Assembly: GCA_030762175.1 (NCBI GenBank)
Contig: CM060831.1
Coordinates: 34,482,001-34,546,000, forward strand
DNA: 64,000 nucleotides
Source: Metallyticus violacea
Lineage: Eukaryota; Arthropoda; Insecta; Mantodea; Metallyticidae
Direction: 5' to 3'
This document shows positions 10,578 through 23,360 of this stretch, one piece after another. The position numbers and the translations under genes are program-made. How positions within the stretch are numbered: the stretch's first letter is position 1; each line of letters starts with the position of its first letter. The notes under the pieces are model-generated. The model saw nothing but the letters and a program-made list of their open reading frames with translations. It was not told the DNA's origin and did not search any database.

Positions 10578-12099
10578 TACTCTCAAACAATGGTTTCTCT
10601 ACGTCTTAATGAAGTTTACCAGAACGATAGAGATGGTGTATTTAGGTGTTGGTGCGGAGTATATTGAGCATGTGCTCTGAACCATTGAAGTACGGACCTC
10701 GTATTTTACTCCAAAAGTGATTTGTCCAAAAAGGCCACATTTTTAAACGTCTTTTTAACTAATATTTTGAAATTATAAGTTTTGCACACCTATTCCAGTT
10801 CACAAAGGCTTTTCTGTAATTCGCTTCTGAGTCACTCACAAGCGCCTGATAATTATATTATTCTTAATTCTTGGTTTACAGTTTGTTTGCATCCAAATGT
10901 TAATTGCATCGTCCATATACAAATAATAACGTTCTGGAAATTAGGGACATCCCTATTTAACTCCTTGGTTTATATATTTTCCCTTACTAATCTTTATTGA
11001 AAATTTATTTAATCAAAGTTTTTAAATGATTAGGGATGGCTAATAAAACAAACAAAAATTAAAAAAAAAACATTATTTAAGATAGGTGTTACTTTTTTAG
11101 ATTATTGGCAAAGTCTCCTTTTCGGTTGGACTAAAGATGGTGATGATCAGTGCCCGGAAGTTCAGGCATTTATTTTGGTTAAATATGCAAGCAAAAAGAC
11201 ATTTATAGTACTCAAAACAGACAGTAATATAAATGAATACGCATTATTAAAAGTGAAAACAAAGAATATTAACACTAATTAGTAATGAATTTAGATATTT
11301 AAGATACTTCATTTCTTTGTTACATAACTGAAGTACTTAAGCTTATTTTTCTTGGTTATAAGCAACAACAAGTTTTTTCAAGGTGCTGTTATAGTCAGCC
11401 GCTTGTCAGAGAGGACATTTTTTCTCGTGGTAAAAAAAGTTTTACTTCCATTGAAGTAACTGGAGCAGATTTAAAACAAGCTATTTCGGAAGGACTCATA
11501 CCAGTTACAACAAAATATTCACCTATCAGGATATTCATAGAAATGTTGATCAACACAAAGTAAAGTAATTTGAATAGTCCTGGCAAATGAGAGTTCATTT
11601 TCTGTTTATGTTTTTATAGGGGAATCAGGTTAGTATCTCTCTTGATTCGTATTGAACATGTTCTAGGGACGTTTTATTGCACAGCTGCACCGCTCTCATC
11701 TATCCGGCTTGGAATTGTTTGTTACATTTATGCAGCTGAGAAGTTATCACCGCAAATTACTTACAATTGTGTCGCGCAGATTGATACAAGATCATTCACC
11801 AGAATTATTCCAAACTACAGTACTTCCCTCAACCTATTTCTTGGTATTCGTATGCCGGCGTTCCTTTCACTAATGGAGGTTCTGGTATTTGAAGAGCTTA
11901 AGTGAATGAGCTGAAGAGAAATTGTTGACTACTTGAAAATAAATAAATATGTAATAAGAATCTGAAAAGATATTTTTGTGAGATGAATATGTAATTTAAT
12001 TTAACTTTTTTCACTTCCATGCATTGGAAGTCCTTATATGATTTTTAAAATGCTAAATAATCCTAGAAAAATACATAACTATCCAAATAAGAAAAAAAA
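10578..12099. other. Non-coding DNA, unassigned short open frames
   Basis: Open frames at 10782-11000 (+), 11395-11598 (-) and 11642-11905 (+) have no domain I can identify, no splice context and no repeats in common with the rest of the window. Confidence 0.35.
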
Positions 12100-12287
12100 A
12101 AAATCCTCAGTGCTCATAAATGGAAAATGGCGAGAAGGTATCCTAAACTTAGGCTTGGAATGTTTCCTTCCTTAAAAAAAATATATCCTTTCCCATATAT
12201 CATTTCATCTCAATTATCATCAGTGTCCACCGCCTGTAGTGCCTCAGTAGTAAAAAGAGGTGTTAAACACCATTAACAAATTTCCTA
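12100..12287 (+). mobile_element. SINE-A, 5'-truncated
   Basis: Begins in the middle of the body (CCTCAGTGCTCATAAATGG), keeps CTAAACTTAGGCTTGGAATG, TTTCCTTCCTTAAAAAAAAT, TATCATCAGTGTCCACCGCC and the 3' end GTGCCTCAGTAGTAAAAAGA with GTGTTAAACACC. The tRNA head is absent, as expected from incomplete reverse transcription. Confidence 0.85.
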
Positions 12288-13366
12288 TTTGACTCTTAAA
12301 TATACCCACCTAGATAGAAAAGGCATTTTGCCTAGCTTTCGTACTCTGCGGATGATTTTCAATATTGTTCCAAGTATCCTGCTTTTCTAAAGTGCCGAAG
12401 TGTTTACGGCATTTTTCATCTCATCTGTGGCACGTCTCTTTTAAGTTGCACGGAGACGTGATTAAATTGCAAGAGTTCATAAAAGAAAGAGAAAGAAATA
12501 CATAATGGTGGAGAAGAACAAGTTAAAGTAAATACCTACCTAGAAGGACATTGCCTCTCTTGCGGAACTATAAGTTTGTCCCGTCTTCTAATGCATGTGG
12601 GTGTTTGAAGTTGCGTTGATCCACCTGCCGAGTTAGCTAAATGCATGTTTATTTGCCAAGCCTTTCATTCCGTCCCAATTACTACAATGAATACGCAGCC
12701 ATATTACTTCAAACTCTATTAGACCCCAGTTTCAAGAACTCGTTCGTTTGAGTGAGAGGCGGTGTTCTTGCTTGTCGAGGGCAACCAATTTCATCTCAGT
12801 CGCCGTCTCGTTTACAACACAAACTTGTGAACAACTTCAAGGCTTGTAAACTTCTCCCAACATACAGGGCTGTAGACATCGAAATTGCATTGGATTGCTG
12901 AAATCCAAATGCTAGGGCTCAGCATGAATGATATTTAATAAATTCTTTAACTAAACCACATAGCATGGTACTTTTAATTAGAAGGTTCGTGTGAATAATG
13001 TAATATATTCAACTCGGGTTACAACAAACAAAACTGAATCAAAATTTAGTTATGGGTTATTTACTTACTCCTAAATTCAACTGTGATTTTTACCTTCTCA
13101 TAAAGCGCCGAAGTTTCTCACTAGAAAGCTTCGTTTAGTCGCCCTTCGCTCGCCTTCCGCTAATTAAGTAGGGATTGTGTAGGTTCTTGCACTGCATGCC
13201 TTGTAAATGAGTTAATAGTTCGACACTTGGTGATCAGTTAATGTATTGTGATTTATGACGTAAGGTGAGCCATGAAAATAGCATTTATCTGGTAGTTACG
13301 CTTTAATTATTTGCCCCGACATGCATCAATCTTTCGACACTTGCACACTCTGACCATTCGTAATGA
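12288..13366. other. Non-coding DNA
   Basis: A moderately GC-rich patch at roughly 12550-12850 stands out against the AT-rich flanks but shows no reading frame or motif that I recognise. Confidence 0.35.
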
Positions 13367-13655
13367 GTTCTGGTGGTGTAGTAGTAAACATACTTACCTC
13401 GTAGACCCAAGATCGCGGGTTCAATCTCGATCAGGGACATGGATTTTTTTCGGGCATAAAATTCTAAGTATGGCTTCCTTCGAAAGGGAAGTAAAGCCTT
13501 GGGTCCGTGTCATAGATTTGTCACGAAAAAGAACTTTAAGCCTGAAAGAAGAGGCCTCTGAGCAAAATTTGTCTGCGGTTTCACGCCTTGAATTGAATGG
13601 AACGCTTATGACCTGAGATGTTAAAGAGCGTGCATAAATAAAGCAAATGAACAAC
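13367..13655 (+). mobile_element. SINE-B, near full length
   Basis: Head TTCTGGTGGTGTAGTAGTAA with a B box (GGGTTCAATCT) carrying two changes, then GGATTTTTTTCGGGCATAAA, CTTCCTTCGAAAGGGAAGTA, GCCTGAAAGAAGAGGCCTCT and CCTGAGATGTTAAAGAGCGT, ending in ATAAATAAAGCAAATG. Point changes throughout imply an older insertion than the copy at 2.6 kb. Confidence 0.88.
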
Positions 13656-13746
13656 GTTCATACTTGGTCACGAAATCAACAATAATATGTACAAAATTAT
13701 TTTCGTGCAGATCCGCTCTTTAAACTTCGAGGTGGCACTTTACTTA

Positions 13747-14038
13747 AGATGCTCCGATGATCGGAGGTACATCACCGTTAGTTTCAGAAGTAAATCACCT
13801 ATAAAAGAATTTTGATACGGTTTTGATCCTTGTCAGTCCTACTGCACATTTCTTCCAGCGATTCACTTAGATATAAATATCCTTAAAGATGCTTAGATGC
13901 TCCGATGATCGGAGATACATCACCGTTAGTTTCAGAAGTAAATCACCTATAAAAGAATTTTGATGCGGTTTTGATCCTTGTCAGTCCTACTGCACATTTC
14001 TTCCAGCGATTCACTTAGATATAAATATCCTTGAAGAA
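13747..14038 (+). repeat. Tandem duplication, two 148-bp copies
   Basis: Copy 1 (13747-13894) and copy 2 (13895-14038) are colinear with an exact 148-bp offset and only a few substitutions (GGAGGTAC/GGAGATAC, GATACGG/GATGCGG, CCTTAAAG/CCTTGAAG). Each starts with the perfect palindrome TCCGAT-G-ATCGGA. No reading frame is kept. This is either a recent segmental duplication or a satellite seed. Confidence 0.95.
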
Positions 14039-14223
14039 CACATTTGTTGTTAATATGAAGACCAGTTCCTTACTTCTTCATTGTATTCAAAGTACCGCCC
14101 ACACTGCGCAGTTCTTTACAATTTTCACTGGGTGTATAGAGCTGAACATTGTATGCCAAACTTAATACCAGAACGCCCGAGCTATCAAATAGCATTAAAT
14201 TGCCAGCTTCTATTTTTTCCATT

Positions 14224-14225
<2 letters not shown>

Positions 14226-14267
<42 letters not shown>
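14226..14267. repeat. (AT)21 microsatellite
   Basis: 42 bp of alternating A and T, giving spurious I-Y repeat frames on both strands. Confidence 0.97.
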
Positions 14268-14269
<2 letters not shown>

Positions 14270-16389
14270 GCCAAAGGTCCATTCTCTGAAAAGTGAGGTA
14301 ATTTTACTGACAGAAAAGAATATTGTAATGAAATAAGACACCGCTACTGAATGGGAAATTTCCAAAAACAATCATCAAGAATTTTGAAATTACCAGCAAG
14401 GTGATAAAAGAGTAAACTTTTCTTTTTAAAATTGATATTAAATACTTGGCAGTAGCGTTAAACATTTCATTTGATAAAATAAGAATAATTAAAATAGAAT
14501 TATATGTTTAGTTACATTTATTTTTAATATAATATCGGGTATTTTATATGGCAATTGCCTTTGTTATTTTATGCAGAAATCCTGTTCTAATTAACTAGTA
14601 TTTGTGGGTATGAAACATATTCTAATGCTTTTCAACAGAGACTTCATTACTACCATAGCACTGAACTATTTTATAGCCAATCAGAATTAATCACAATCTA
14701 GCATGTTTACCGAGTTCTCTCCCACACTTCATTAAGCCCTGTTCCGGTAATAGACACTAGTTAAATGCGCTGTACAAACAGCAGTTTATAGCCGTGGGGT
14801 TATACTTTTCATATGCTCTTATGAAGTGAATTATTATACCTACCGTTTGCGACAGGTGATAGTGCTTTTTTCCCCCGACTTCTAGCCGGAAGCGAGGCTG
14901 GGAAATGCAAACCGGAAAGCTAAAATAACATTGCCTGTCGGAACAGGCTGCGTTAACCAGTATCAAAGAGTAAAATGATACTACCACCTTGCAGGCAGAA
15001 TTTGAAGTCATCGGCATGTATAATTCTCTTTGGAAACTGTGCAAATGGGGGGTGCACTGTAAATGCAATTCGTACTGCACTATTTTACCAGCTAAATAAT
15101 AAATATTATTTCAGATTAAAGGTCTACTGGCGTGGGTAGATTTCTGTGCACATATTTATCCGGCAGTTAGTGCATATATGATTTACATTAATGTTCAAAC
15201 GCCTGGGACGCTGAGAGTGTGCCGCAGAGATAGAAATAATTCACTGTATACTTATTATTGGATAATAAATAAACACTAGGCCTATAACAGTTAGATTAGA
15301 GTCTCAACAGCCCCGACTTTAGAGTGCTAGTGCGCTCGGATCGAGTGAGTGATATTTACTGACGCATCACTGGCCAATAATAAAGATCAGTCAAACTTCT
15401 TTGTGGAATACTCCTCAGAGCATTGACAAAGGATACACATTAGCCAAAAGCGGTGTCTAAATAACTCCAATATTAACTGACCCCTTAATTATACTTTCAC
15501 GATATTTACATTATATAAAAGTTCTTCACATTTAGACTGTGACTTGGAACATTTGTCACACCAGCCATACAGCACTAATCTAGGTCTTTGAACTCTTTCC
15601 AAAGCTAAAAAAAAATGTCCAATGTCACGCGCTACAAGCTGCTGGACATGATACGAGTCCGAAAGAAGAATAAATATGACGCACGAAAGGGCATTCAGGA
15701 CTTCTGCACTATTTGCAAGCAGTCACTTGTGGTTCAGGGGGGAATTGATTGAATGACAATAACAATAAAGTAATTATTATTTATTACTGTCCTAAAAAGA
15801 CCATAATGGAGACATTCTGATGTGACCTTCATATGAAAATTACTGGGCTGTCAGGTTACTGTTCTACACCAAACGAAATAGATATTGGATTATAATGAAA
15901 ATACATTTGGTTTTATTTCGGAATATTTTAAAATAGCGTGTGCTTTCATAGTTAACATATCTAGTTTCAGCTTACTTGTAATTCTTGTATAGTACGCACG
16001 AATTAGGGTGTAGAAAGATAAACTATCTTCAATAGATAGAGAAAAATTAATGGTAGTATATTTATTTACAAAACATATTTGTTACAAATCTAGCTCATAC
16101 ATGTCGCACGGGGTCCTGGGATCGTACATACTTTCCCAATGCAGTAGGAAATACACAGTTCAATATGTAACTATTAAGAGATAAACAGTATATACAATAA
16201 TGAATTAAATAAATAAAATAAATGAACCTAGAAGAAACAGTACATAAGTAAATAACTTGTTTTAACATTTATATGTGCAAATAATTCTAAAAATATTATG
16301 ACTCATGTTCCCTCACCTTTCTCACCGATTGTCTGCCTTTTCCGATCTGAGCCTGCTCACTTTATTTAAAAAGGTATCTATTCCCTCCT
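14268..16389. other. Non-coding DNA, no element recognised
   Basis: AT-rich with one 107-codon minus-strand open frame (14757-15080) that carries no motif I can assign. Confidence 0.35.
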
Positions 16390-17035
16390 CCTTCCTATCT
16401 ACCAGCAAAATCCAGCATTGCCACTACTGTCTTCCCCGGTTAACAAACGCGGCTGGTAGATATCTTTTTCTCCATTCTTCCGTTCCCTTGAAGTACGCCA
16501 GAATATGTTCCCAAGATTCTTTCTCCGCACATATAGCTCTCTCTTTGTTACTTTAGTCATTAACCACACGCCTAACCTAAACAAGCGAGCCCCTGATTGC
16601 ATAGTTTGGCCCCTGTTTGGATGTCACGCTCTATTTCCCATCCAATTTTCAGCTCCGATTGTATCTCTAGCGAAACTTTTTATGCACACTCCAAAAGAGT
16701 CAGCTGCCTGTTAATGTACCTCAAGCGTTTCTTAATTTTCCTCCAAACCCCCTCCTGCTTCCCCGACTGCGATCCAAATGTTACCCATTCCTATATTTTC
16801 CAGACCCCTTCTTATTTCGAAACTCAGGTCTTATTTCCTCCCATTCTCAGCTGCTCCTGGTAGCAGAGCTTTCTAATTAGTGTCTGATCTCCGTGAAAAA
16901 TCCGCAGCCAGTACTTCACTGCTCGCTGAAGAGTAGTGAAAGTGTTCATTCTCAAACACGACCAGAATACGAAGAAAATCGCTACAACCATATTACAGTG
17001 TAAGGACTTGAGGTCGGATTTTCTGTAAAGCAAGC
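16390..17035 (-). pseudogene. LINE (non-LTR retrotransposon) 3' coding end, copy 1 of a family
   Basis: Minus-strand translation across frames gives, from 17000 downwards, AVKYWLRIFHGDQTLIRKL then CYQEQLRMGGNKTWVSK. Near 16590 comes FRLGVWLM, and near 16520 down to 16450 the order C-A-E-K-E-S-W-E-H-I-L, G-T-E-E-W-R-K. This is the region after reverse transcriptase in many arthropod LINEs: a K-Y-W-L-x-I helix, then an R-L-G-x-W segment, then a cysteine/histidine-poor remnant of the C-x2-C-W-x-H-I-L-x-E-C knuckle. Stops and frameshifts are frequent. The same ordered blocks occur at 53.2-53.9 kb. The 5' part with reverse transcriptase is not seen. Confidence 0.75.
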
Positions 17036-17464
17036 AGTTGAATGTGTTGGTCGCAACGATTCAACATTTAATTTATAGCTAGTATTGGAGGCATGACATA
17101 AAACCACGCAGACAACAGAGAGGGAGGATCGATGCATTTTTCTGACCTGATGAACCGATCAACATCACTCAAATTCAAGTACCTCACAAATAATTAGCAA
17201 TTCTTTGATCGAAAAACTACTGCATAGCGTGTTTCATTCCGCTCTTTCTATGGACGTCAGGAACATTCACAATGGGAAAATAAATAACAGTGTTTCCTTT
17301 CGTAGTGTATCTCATTTTTGTCTCTGCCAAAATGACCGATGTAATCATGGAATGAAGAGATGGGCAGATAAAGTCTTCAGGTATTGACCCTTAAGTACGA
17401 TTTCTGTAGGCAAAGAAATCTCAATATCAAGGAGATTCATTGAAAATTGTTGCATACAGGCCAA

Positions 17465-18230
17465 ATGCTATATTGAAATGCTGCCAGCAATTTGATACTC
17501 ATCGGCAATATCAAACATAGAAGACACTGTGCTCCACGTTGATGCAATTTTTCGCAGAGTGAATGTCGCAGGCATTGCATAGGAGTTGGGTACCACAACA
17601 GACAGCGTTCATTCCATTTTCCGAAATCATCCCATTGTATTCATGACCTGAACACAAAGAAACAAGGTTTTTGACTTCTCTAGCCTTCCTTCAACGTTAT
17701 TCTATTGAGGACAAAGCTTTATTAACCATATCATCACGCGTGACGAGACAAGGATACTTCATTCCACCCCAGAATCGAAGACAGCCTCTATGGGATGGAG
17801 TCATCACACATCTTCATCTATGCGGTCAAAGTTCGAAGTTGCACAGATCATAGCCACTGTATTTCTTAACTATGAAAGTGTTGTTTACTCAGAGTTTAAT
17901 AAAAGGGCACAACAGTTATAAATGCCAATTCTTAGTGCTAAATTATGAGGCAGCTATGTAAATAAAAGTCGAGGAAGATGAGCAAAGGCATTGTTTTCTA
18001 CTATGACCATGCAACGTCGCACAAGAAGGCAAAACACAAGCGTTTGACGGAATCTAGCATACAGGCCGAATCCTTTGCCTTACGCTTAACATTTGTTTGA
18101 TAAACTGCAAGAAAGTGTGTCAATGATAAACAGAGGCAACCAACTCTCCTGTAATGGCTCTTTGTCCACTGAGCGGATTTCTATCGTCAAGAAAAGGAAA
18201 CATTAGTGAAACTTCATACAGAAACTGGGT
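17465..18230 (+). pseudogene. Degenerate mariner-family transposase
   Basis: Ordered fragments in shifting frames: VAGIAQELGTTTDSVHSIFR-like sequence near 17565-17625 (helix-turn-helix region), then T-R-D-E-T-R-I-L-H near 17738 equivalent to the first catalytic D block, TPESKTASMGW, IATVFLNYESVVYSEF near 17850-17890 (strand before the second catalytic block), and YDHATSHKKAKHKRL near 18003-18045 in place of the D-N-A-R-P-H motif. The second catalytic Asp is retained as D in Y-D-H-A, but stops and frameshifts make the copy dead. Sequence differs enough from the mariners at 6.4 and 27.2 kb to be another lineage. Confidence 0.75.
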
Positions 18231-18259
18231 GATAAATGGAAAAATGGGTTGTATCTGTA

Positions 18260-21200
18260 TTATATTATATTGTTATGCATTGTTCGATAACATTTTCTTG
18301 CTTTGGAATAATCAAATGCAATTTTTGAGTCCTTCTCTTTTTCCAAATAGTTTTGAAAGAACTACCTCTGTTATAAGTAAGAAATTGCTTTCTAACCTGC
18401 CCTGTTATTGACATGCCACTAATATAGGAAAAGGCAATGTAGAAAATAAAATTGTTTTTAAAATAATAGAAATGCGGTGTACGCTATCAACTGTAACAAA
18501 CATTTATGTTGTTATGTTTGCATAATAACTTCTACACGTTGGTTAGTGGCACCACCCTAGGGCATCTCAAATTAATTCTCCAGTTTATATCTGCATTAGA
18601 CTCCAAAAACTGCCGGAGGACTGTAAAGGGCGCTGGTTGGTCTAGAACATCCCACAATTCCCGCTGGCGTCTCTCTTTATATTTCTAGCTGCCATTTTGT
18701 GTGCAGCTGCTACAGACTCTGTGGTTTATTATATTTGGATATTAATATATTAATATTTTTAAACAAAACATGGTCTGACTCTGGTTGCGACATTAAAATA
18801 AAGGAATGAAAAAGAACGTTATATTATCATGTTTTATATGCTGTGTCCTGGAACCTGTCACGTCAGTTACAGTAGCTTATAAGAAATGCACCTGTACTGT
18901 TGACTGGATGTGTTAATAATTTCGCATGTTGCTTCCTTGAGAGAGAGAATGTGGTAAAGAGACACGTGGAGTAAGGGCGTAGTTTCGACGACGCAAAAAG
19001 TGCACTGCTCTCTCTCGTTGAGAAGAAAGTGGCAACCATCTCTCTTCGTCTTCGACAGTTCATTTGGGAAGACCGAAGGCTGGCGTTTGGTTGGGTCAAT
19101 TGGAAATCCACGTCTCTTCATCTGTTACAACAACGGCGATAGTCTGCATTTCTAAATCTTTCCGGCGCTTTCTTACACCTTCTTCTGCATTAAATTCTTC
19201 GGAGAAGTCATGCGGCACTCATCAGAAGAAAAGTTCCTCGTGTTTATGCAGGATGCAGGGAACTAATCCTTAAGGCCATCTCAATATTTTTATAAGTAAG
19301 TTCTATGTCTTCCTTCTCAATACTGATTTTTAATTCAGCAAATCAGCTGAACACTAGACCGTGAGATAGAAATGCTGTATCAGACTCACCGACTAATTTA
19401 ATTCATTTTTAATCAATTCGAGTTGAAGAATTTAGAAGAAGCAGAAGAAGATATCATTGAAAAATTGCATCCTATAAACCTGAAAGGAACAAATTTGTAA
19501 TTCTAATTACATGAGGGTGTCTCTATTCAGATCGCATACAACCAGACCAAGTTGCCATCGATACTCTGGATCAAATGTGTCAGAAAATGAATTGTGGTCG
19601 GAAAACACTAAGATAGCTAGCGCACGTGGTTTTTTTTTTTTTTTTTTTTTTTTTACAGTATTCTGAATATTGCATCGATAAATTCATGCATCACTTGCCC
19701 ATCAGCATTTTTTTTAAAAAAAAAATCAGTTGACAAGAATAAGCTTCATATTAGAATTAAATCATCAACTTGCATGTTTATGGCCTACCCAACGAGCTTC
19801 TACGCCAAATCTGTGCAAGGAGCTAAAGATTGTAACAAAAAGATCATTGAAAACTAACGAGCAAAAACAAGAAGAACCTCTGCCCCAAGAAAGTAATGTC
19901 CTTGCCCTCATTACTCCGACAACAGTGTCTGTGCAACATGTAGCAAGCCAATATGTAGTAAACATTAAAAAAAAAAAAAATCTCTTGGTTGCCCATGAGA
20001 CGGATGTGTGATTATTTCACTTTCAATAGCTCCCAACTGTGCCTTTCAGTACTATTAGCTTTATAACCAAAAGATAATATTTACAGTTTCCTTCTTCTGT
20101 TATAAATATTTGCAGCGTTTTTGTGCATTGTTTGAAAAATTGTAACTTTTGCACAGTACTGAATGTTGCATTAAAATCTCAAACAATATATTTTAAAATA
20201 GGTATATGTACTAATTTTCATTTATTAAATTCATTTAAAAATCTACTACATAAATGTTACATACGGTTAATATTTTCTTTAGCGCACGAAATTTTATACC
20301 CATTCGGGATAAACTGCAAAATACAGTGGATAATTTTGCTAAATTGCCAAAAGACATGCACTGTTTTTACATGACAATCGGGGAATGCAATGCTAATGGA
20401 AATTCATTAAAGTGTGTGAAAATCCGACCCTACGTATGATTATACTACTTAGCCTATAACCATTAACATTCTAATTTCATTTATCTATTTTTTCCTTGAA
20501 GTCAACAGAAAGTGCTCTATTTATAAAAAAAAAAAAATAAGTTTAACTCTCTTCGGAAATTCATTTCGGAGAGAAGAGCGTATAATACCACCATTCGTAT
20601 AAGAAATATTTGCGATGACAGTTCTAAGTGATTCACTATGTATATATGGATAAATAAAATACGACAAATATATTAACGAAGGAACATATAGTGAGAAAGA
20701 AAAAGCGATATCGGAAAAAATGGGAAGAGCGTGATATCTTCAAGATTTCCTAGGCAGCAGTTTTATATAGACCAGATTGACGGAGATAGTGGATTAATTT
20801 CGGAACAAGTGGTGTAATCTTTTTACGATAGGAGGAGGAGAAAAATGTGGCAATTAATGATATTGATAATACTTTAAAATAAAGGGAAAAACCCTATTTT
20901 TACAACATCTGTGTATAGCTGGATTTATTACTAACAGTATACAATCGCTAATTTCAGAGAATTAAAATAAGTTCCATAAAATCAAACATTTTTGAGTGAT
21001 TCACTTTTTTCACATTTTTCGAATTGGATTTACATTACTAAACATTTCATGAAGAGCCACATATTTGCTGCTAAAAAGAAAAGTTAAACGTCAGCAGAGG
21101 GAATAAACTTTTTCTGCAATCTCGGGCATAGTAACTTTGAAGCGGAAGAGAAGAACGTACTTTGCTGTTACTTCTCCGAGAAACGAAAAAGATGGAGGCA

Positions 21201-23090
21201 GATGGAGGGAGATGGAGAAGCACATCTAACGCAACCGTATGCTTTAAACTCACGTTTCTACCATTGAAAGGGGTCAACTCCCTGAAGAGCATTACGATTT
21301 TAATGTTATTGTGTGGTGATGTTCCTCTGGAGAATTTTAAGCCCATCTGTTCCCTATTCTGTCCTAACCACACAGTACATCAACAGCTATTGGTCGACAC
21401 TGCTGGGGTGGCCAAATGCTAAATACCAAATTCCTGCAGAAGTAAGTTGAAAGCAAGCAGAAAAGATCCTCGCACAGGTGTACATTATAGGATCACATTT
21501 AACATTTAAAATATGTGAGTTATTTTCAAAATATCATTCCCTTTGTACTGTTACAAGGGAAATGAAAAGGGTTTCAGAAACCGATTTCGATCAATCGTGG
21601 CATATATAAAGTGTATGATCAAGAGAGGTATGCAGAACAAATGTTAGAGCGCGACGAGCTCTGCCTGTATAACATACAACTGGTGGTGGTAGTGTATTTA
21701 TATCTGTGGTATTATTACTATAAAACTTTAACGTGCTGTTATGATACACTAGAACTGTTTGATTTAGTACAAGATATTAGATTAGATATTTCACAATAAA
21801 CTATAAGACATTGAATAATAAAATAAAAAATAGGATAAAAGAAAAAAAAGAAAAAAATACATAAAAATTAAAAAATGATATACGAAAAAAAAAATGAAAG
21901 AATTCACTTAGGAATGACATGCACGTACAGCTGTATTCATTCAATTTGTTTCTCCCACTCCCTCCACGGCTATCAGTCTTTGCAGACCTGGGCTGAGTCA
22001 CTTTCATCGGAAATTCACATAGTCTCTCTTCCTCTACCTTGCCTGTTAGCAGAGCCCAGCAGACACCTTCCTCTTTTTGATTCCGTAAAGGAGTGTGGGA
22101 GATATTTCCCCCTCCACTCTTGCACACCTTTACACTCAGAACTTCTTCATTCATAGTTCTGGTGATTTTAATCATTAGATATGCAAGGTCCTGATTTCAT
22201 ATACCGCTTCATTCCCCATTTAGATTTTAGTCCCGACTGCACTTCCAGCGAATTCATCTCGCTGCATTGCGCAATTGCCTGCTACTTATCCATATTCTTC
22301 AAGCCTTCCTCTACACGCTCAGCTATGGAGAGAGAAAGTTGTTTAGTAAGAGAGGCACAACAACCTACGCCTGCACGCAAGCACGGCAGGCAGGTACTCT
22401 GCCGTCGTTTTCTTGTGAAATGTCTACAATTTCTCTTCTTATGATGTCATTCAGTTCTTCAACATTGCGGGTTATTCTGATGCACCTTTTCTTACTTTTA
22501 TTTGTCATACAACAGCAGTTATTGTACAAGATCGAATTTTTCTACACTACAATACCTGTAGCTTTTAGACGCTACATTTGAAATTTAACCATGATTTGTC
22601 TGTGAAAAAAAGACATTAATTGTTTGTCAATAGGGTAATTCCTAACATTATTCAAAATCCAAGTTACTCTCTTAAATATCACATGGCTGCAATGCTTGAA
22701 AACAGTTATCTTATATAGTTTTAGTTTTAAAATTTTATGGAAATTCAAAGCCGAAATTTGAGAAATTCTCAAGCCTACCTAGAAATGTCTTTAAACTTTG
22801 TTCTAACATTTCTCCATATTCGTCAAGTTTCTCTTGGGCAAGCACACGATTTACTTTACGTATCGTTCCTTATTGAGAAGAGATCAGCTCACATGAATAT
22901 GAACAGTACATCTGTGAAATGCAGCAACACTCGTAAATTTTCTTACAATTTGCCATCTCCCTTTTCTGAAAGAGTTTGTTTTCACATACAACCATACATG
23001 ATAATTTGCTGTTCTAAATTGTACAGACATTTTAGTATTATAACAGAACTGACGTACAAATAAAATGAAAAACCCACTCTTATTGCTTTA
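18260..23090. other. Non-coding DNA with a T25 run
   Basis: Contains 25 consecutive T at 19630-19654 and A/T-rich low-complexity DNA around 21820-21900. Open frames of 84-124 codons (19064-19273, 21801-22175, 22267-22581, 22737-23063) match no family I recognise. The patch at 18860-19270 is unusually GC-rich and open on the minus strand and may be an old element, but I cannot name it. Confidence 0.35.
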
Positions 23091-23097
23091 TGAAAAG

Positions 23098-23360
23098 TCG
23101 GTTCTGGTAGAGTTAATCATACCATACTTGCCTCGATGGATTTTTTCGGGCACAAAAATCGTAAGTATGGATTCCTTCGGAAGGGAAGTAAAGTCGTGGG
23201 TCCCGTGTCGTAAATTTACGGCACGAAAAAGAACCTCAAGCCTGAAAGAAGAGGCCTAAGAGCAAAATTTGTCGGCCATTTCACGCCCTGATTTAAATGG
23301 GACGCTGATGACCTGAGATGTTAAAGAGTGTCCATAAATAAACCAAATAAAAAAAGAAAG
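23098..23360 (+). mobile_element. SINE-B with internal deletion of the B box
   Basis: Head start GTTCTGGTAGAGTTAATCAT and ATACTTGCCTC run directly into GATGGATTTTTTCGGGCACA. About 42 bp that hold the anticodon-side arm, the B box and the 3' acceptor arm in the 2.6-kb copy are gone. The body (GGATTCCTTCGGAAGGGAAG, GCCTGAAAGAAGAGGCCTAA, GACCTGAGATGTTAAAGAGT) is otherwise complete. It could not recruit TFIIIC normally. Confidence 0.87.

Noticed and set aside
14070..14296. Frames rich in alternating I and Y
   Set aside because: Artefact of the (AT)n tract; also at 49587-49910 and 60570-60860.
18860..19275. Possible coding segment open on the minus strand, with a V-T-D-E-E-T-W string resembling a transposase catalytic block
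   Set aside because: Flanking residues do not continue in mariner order and no other block could be found, so the likeness may be chance.
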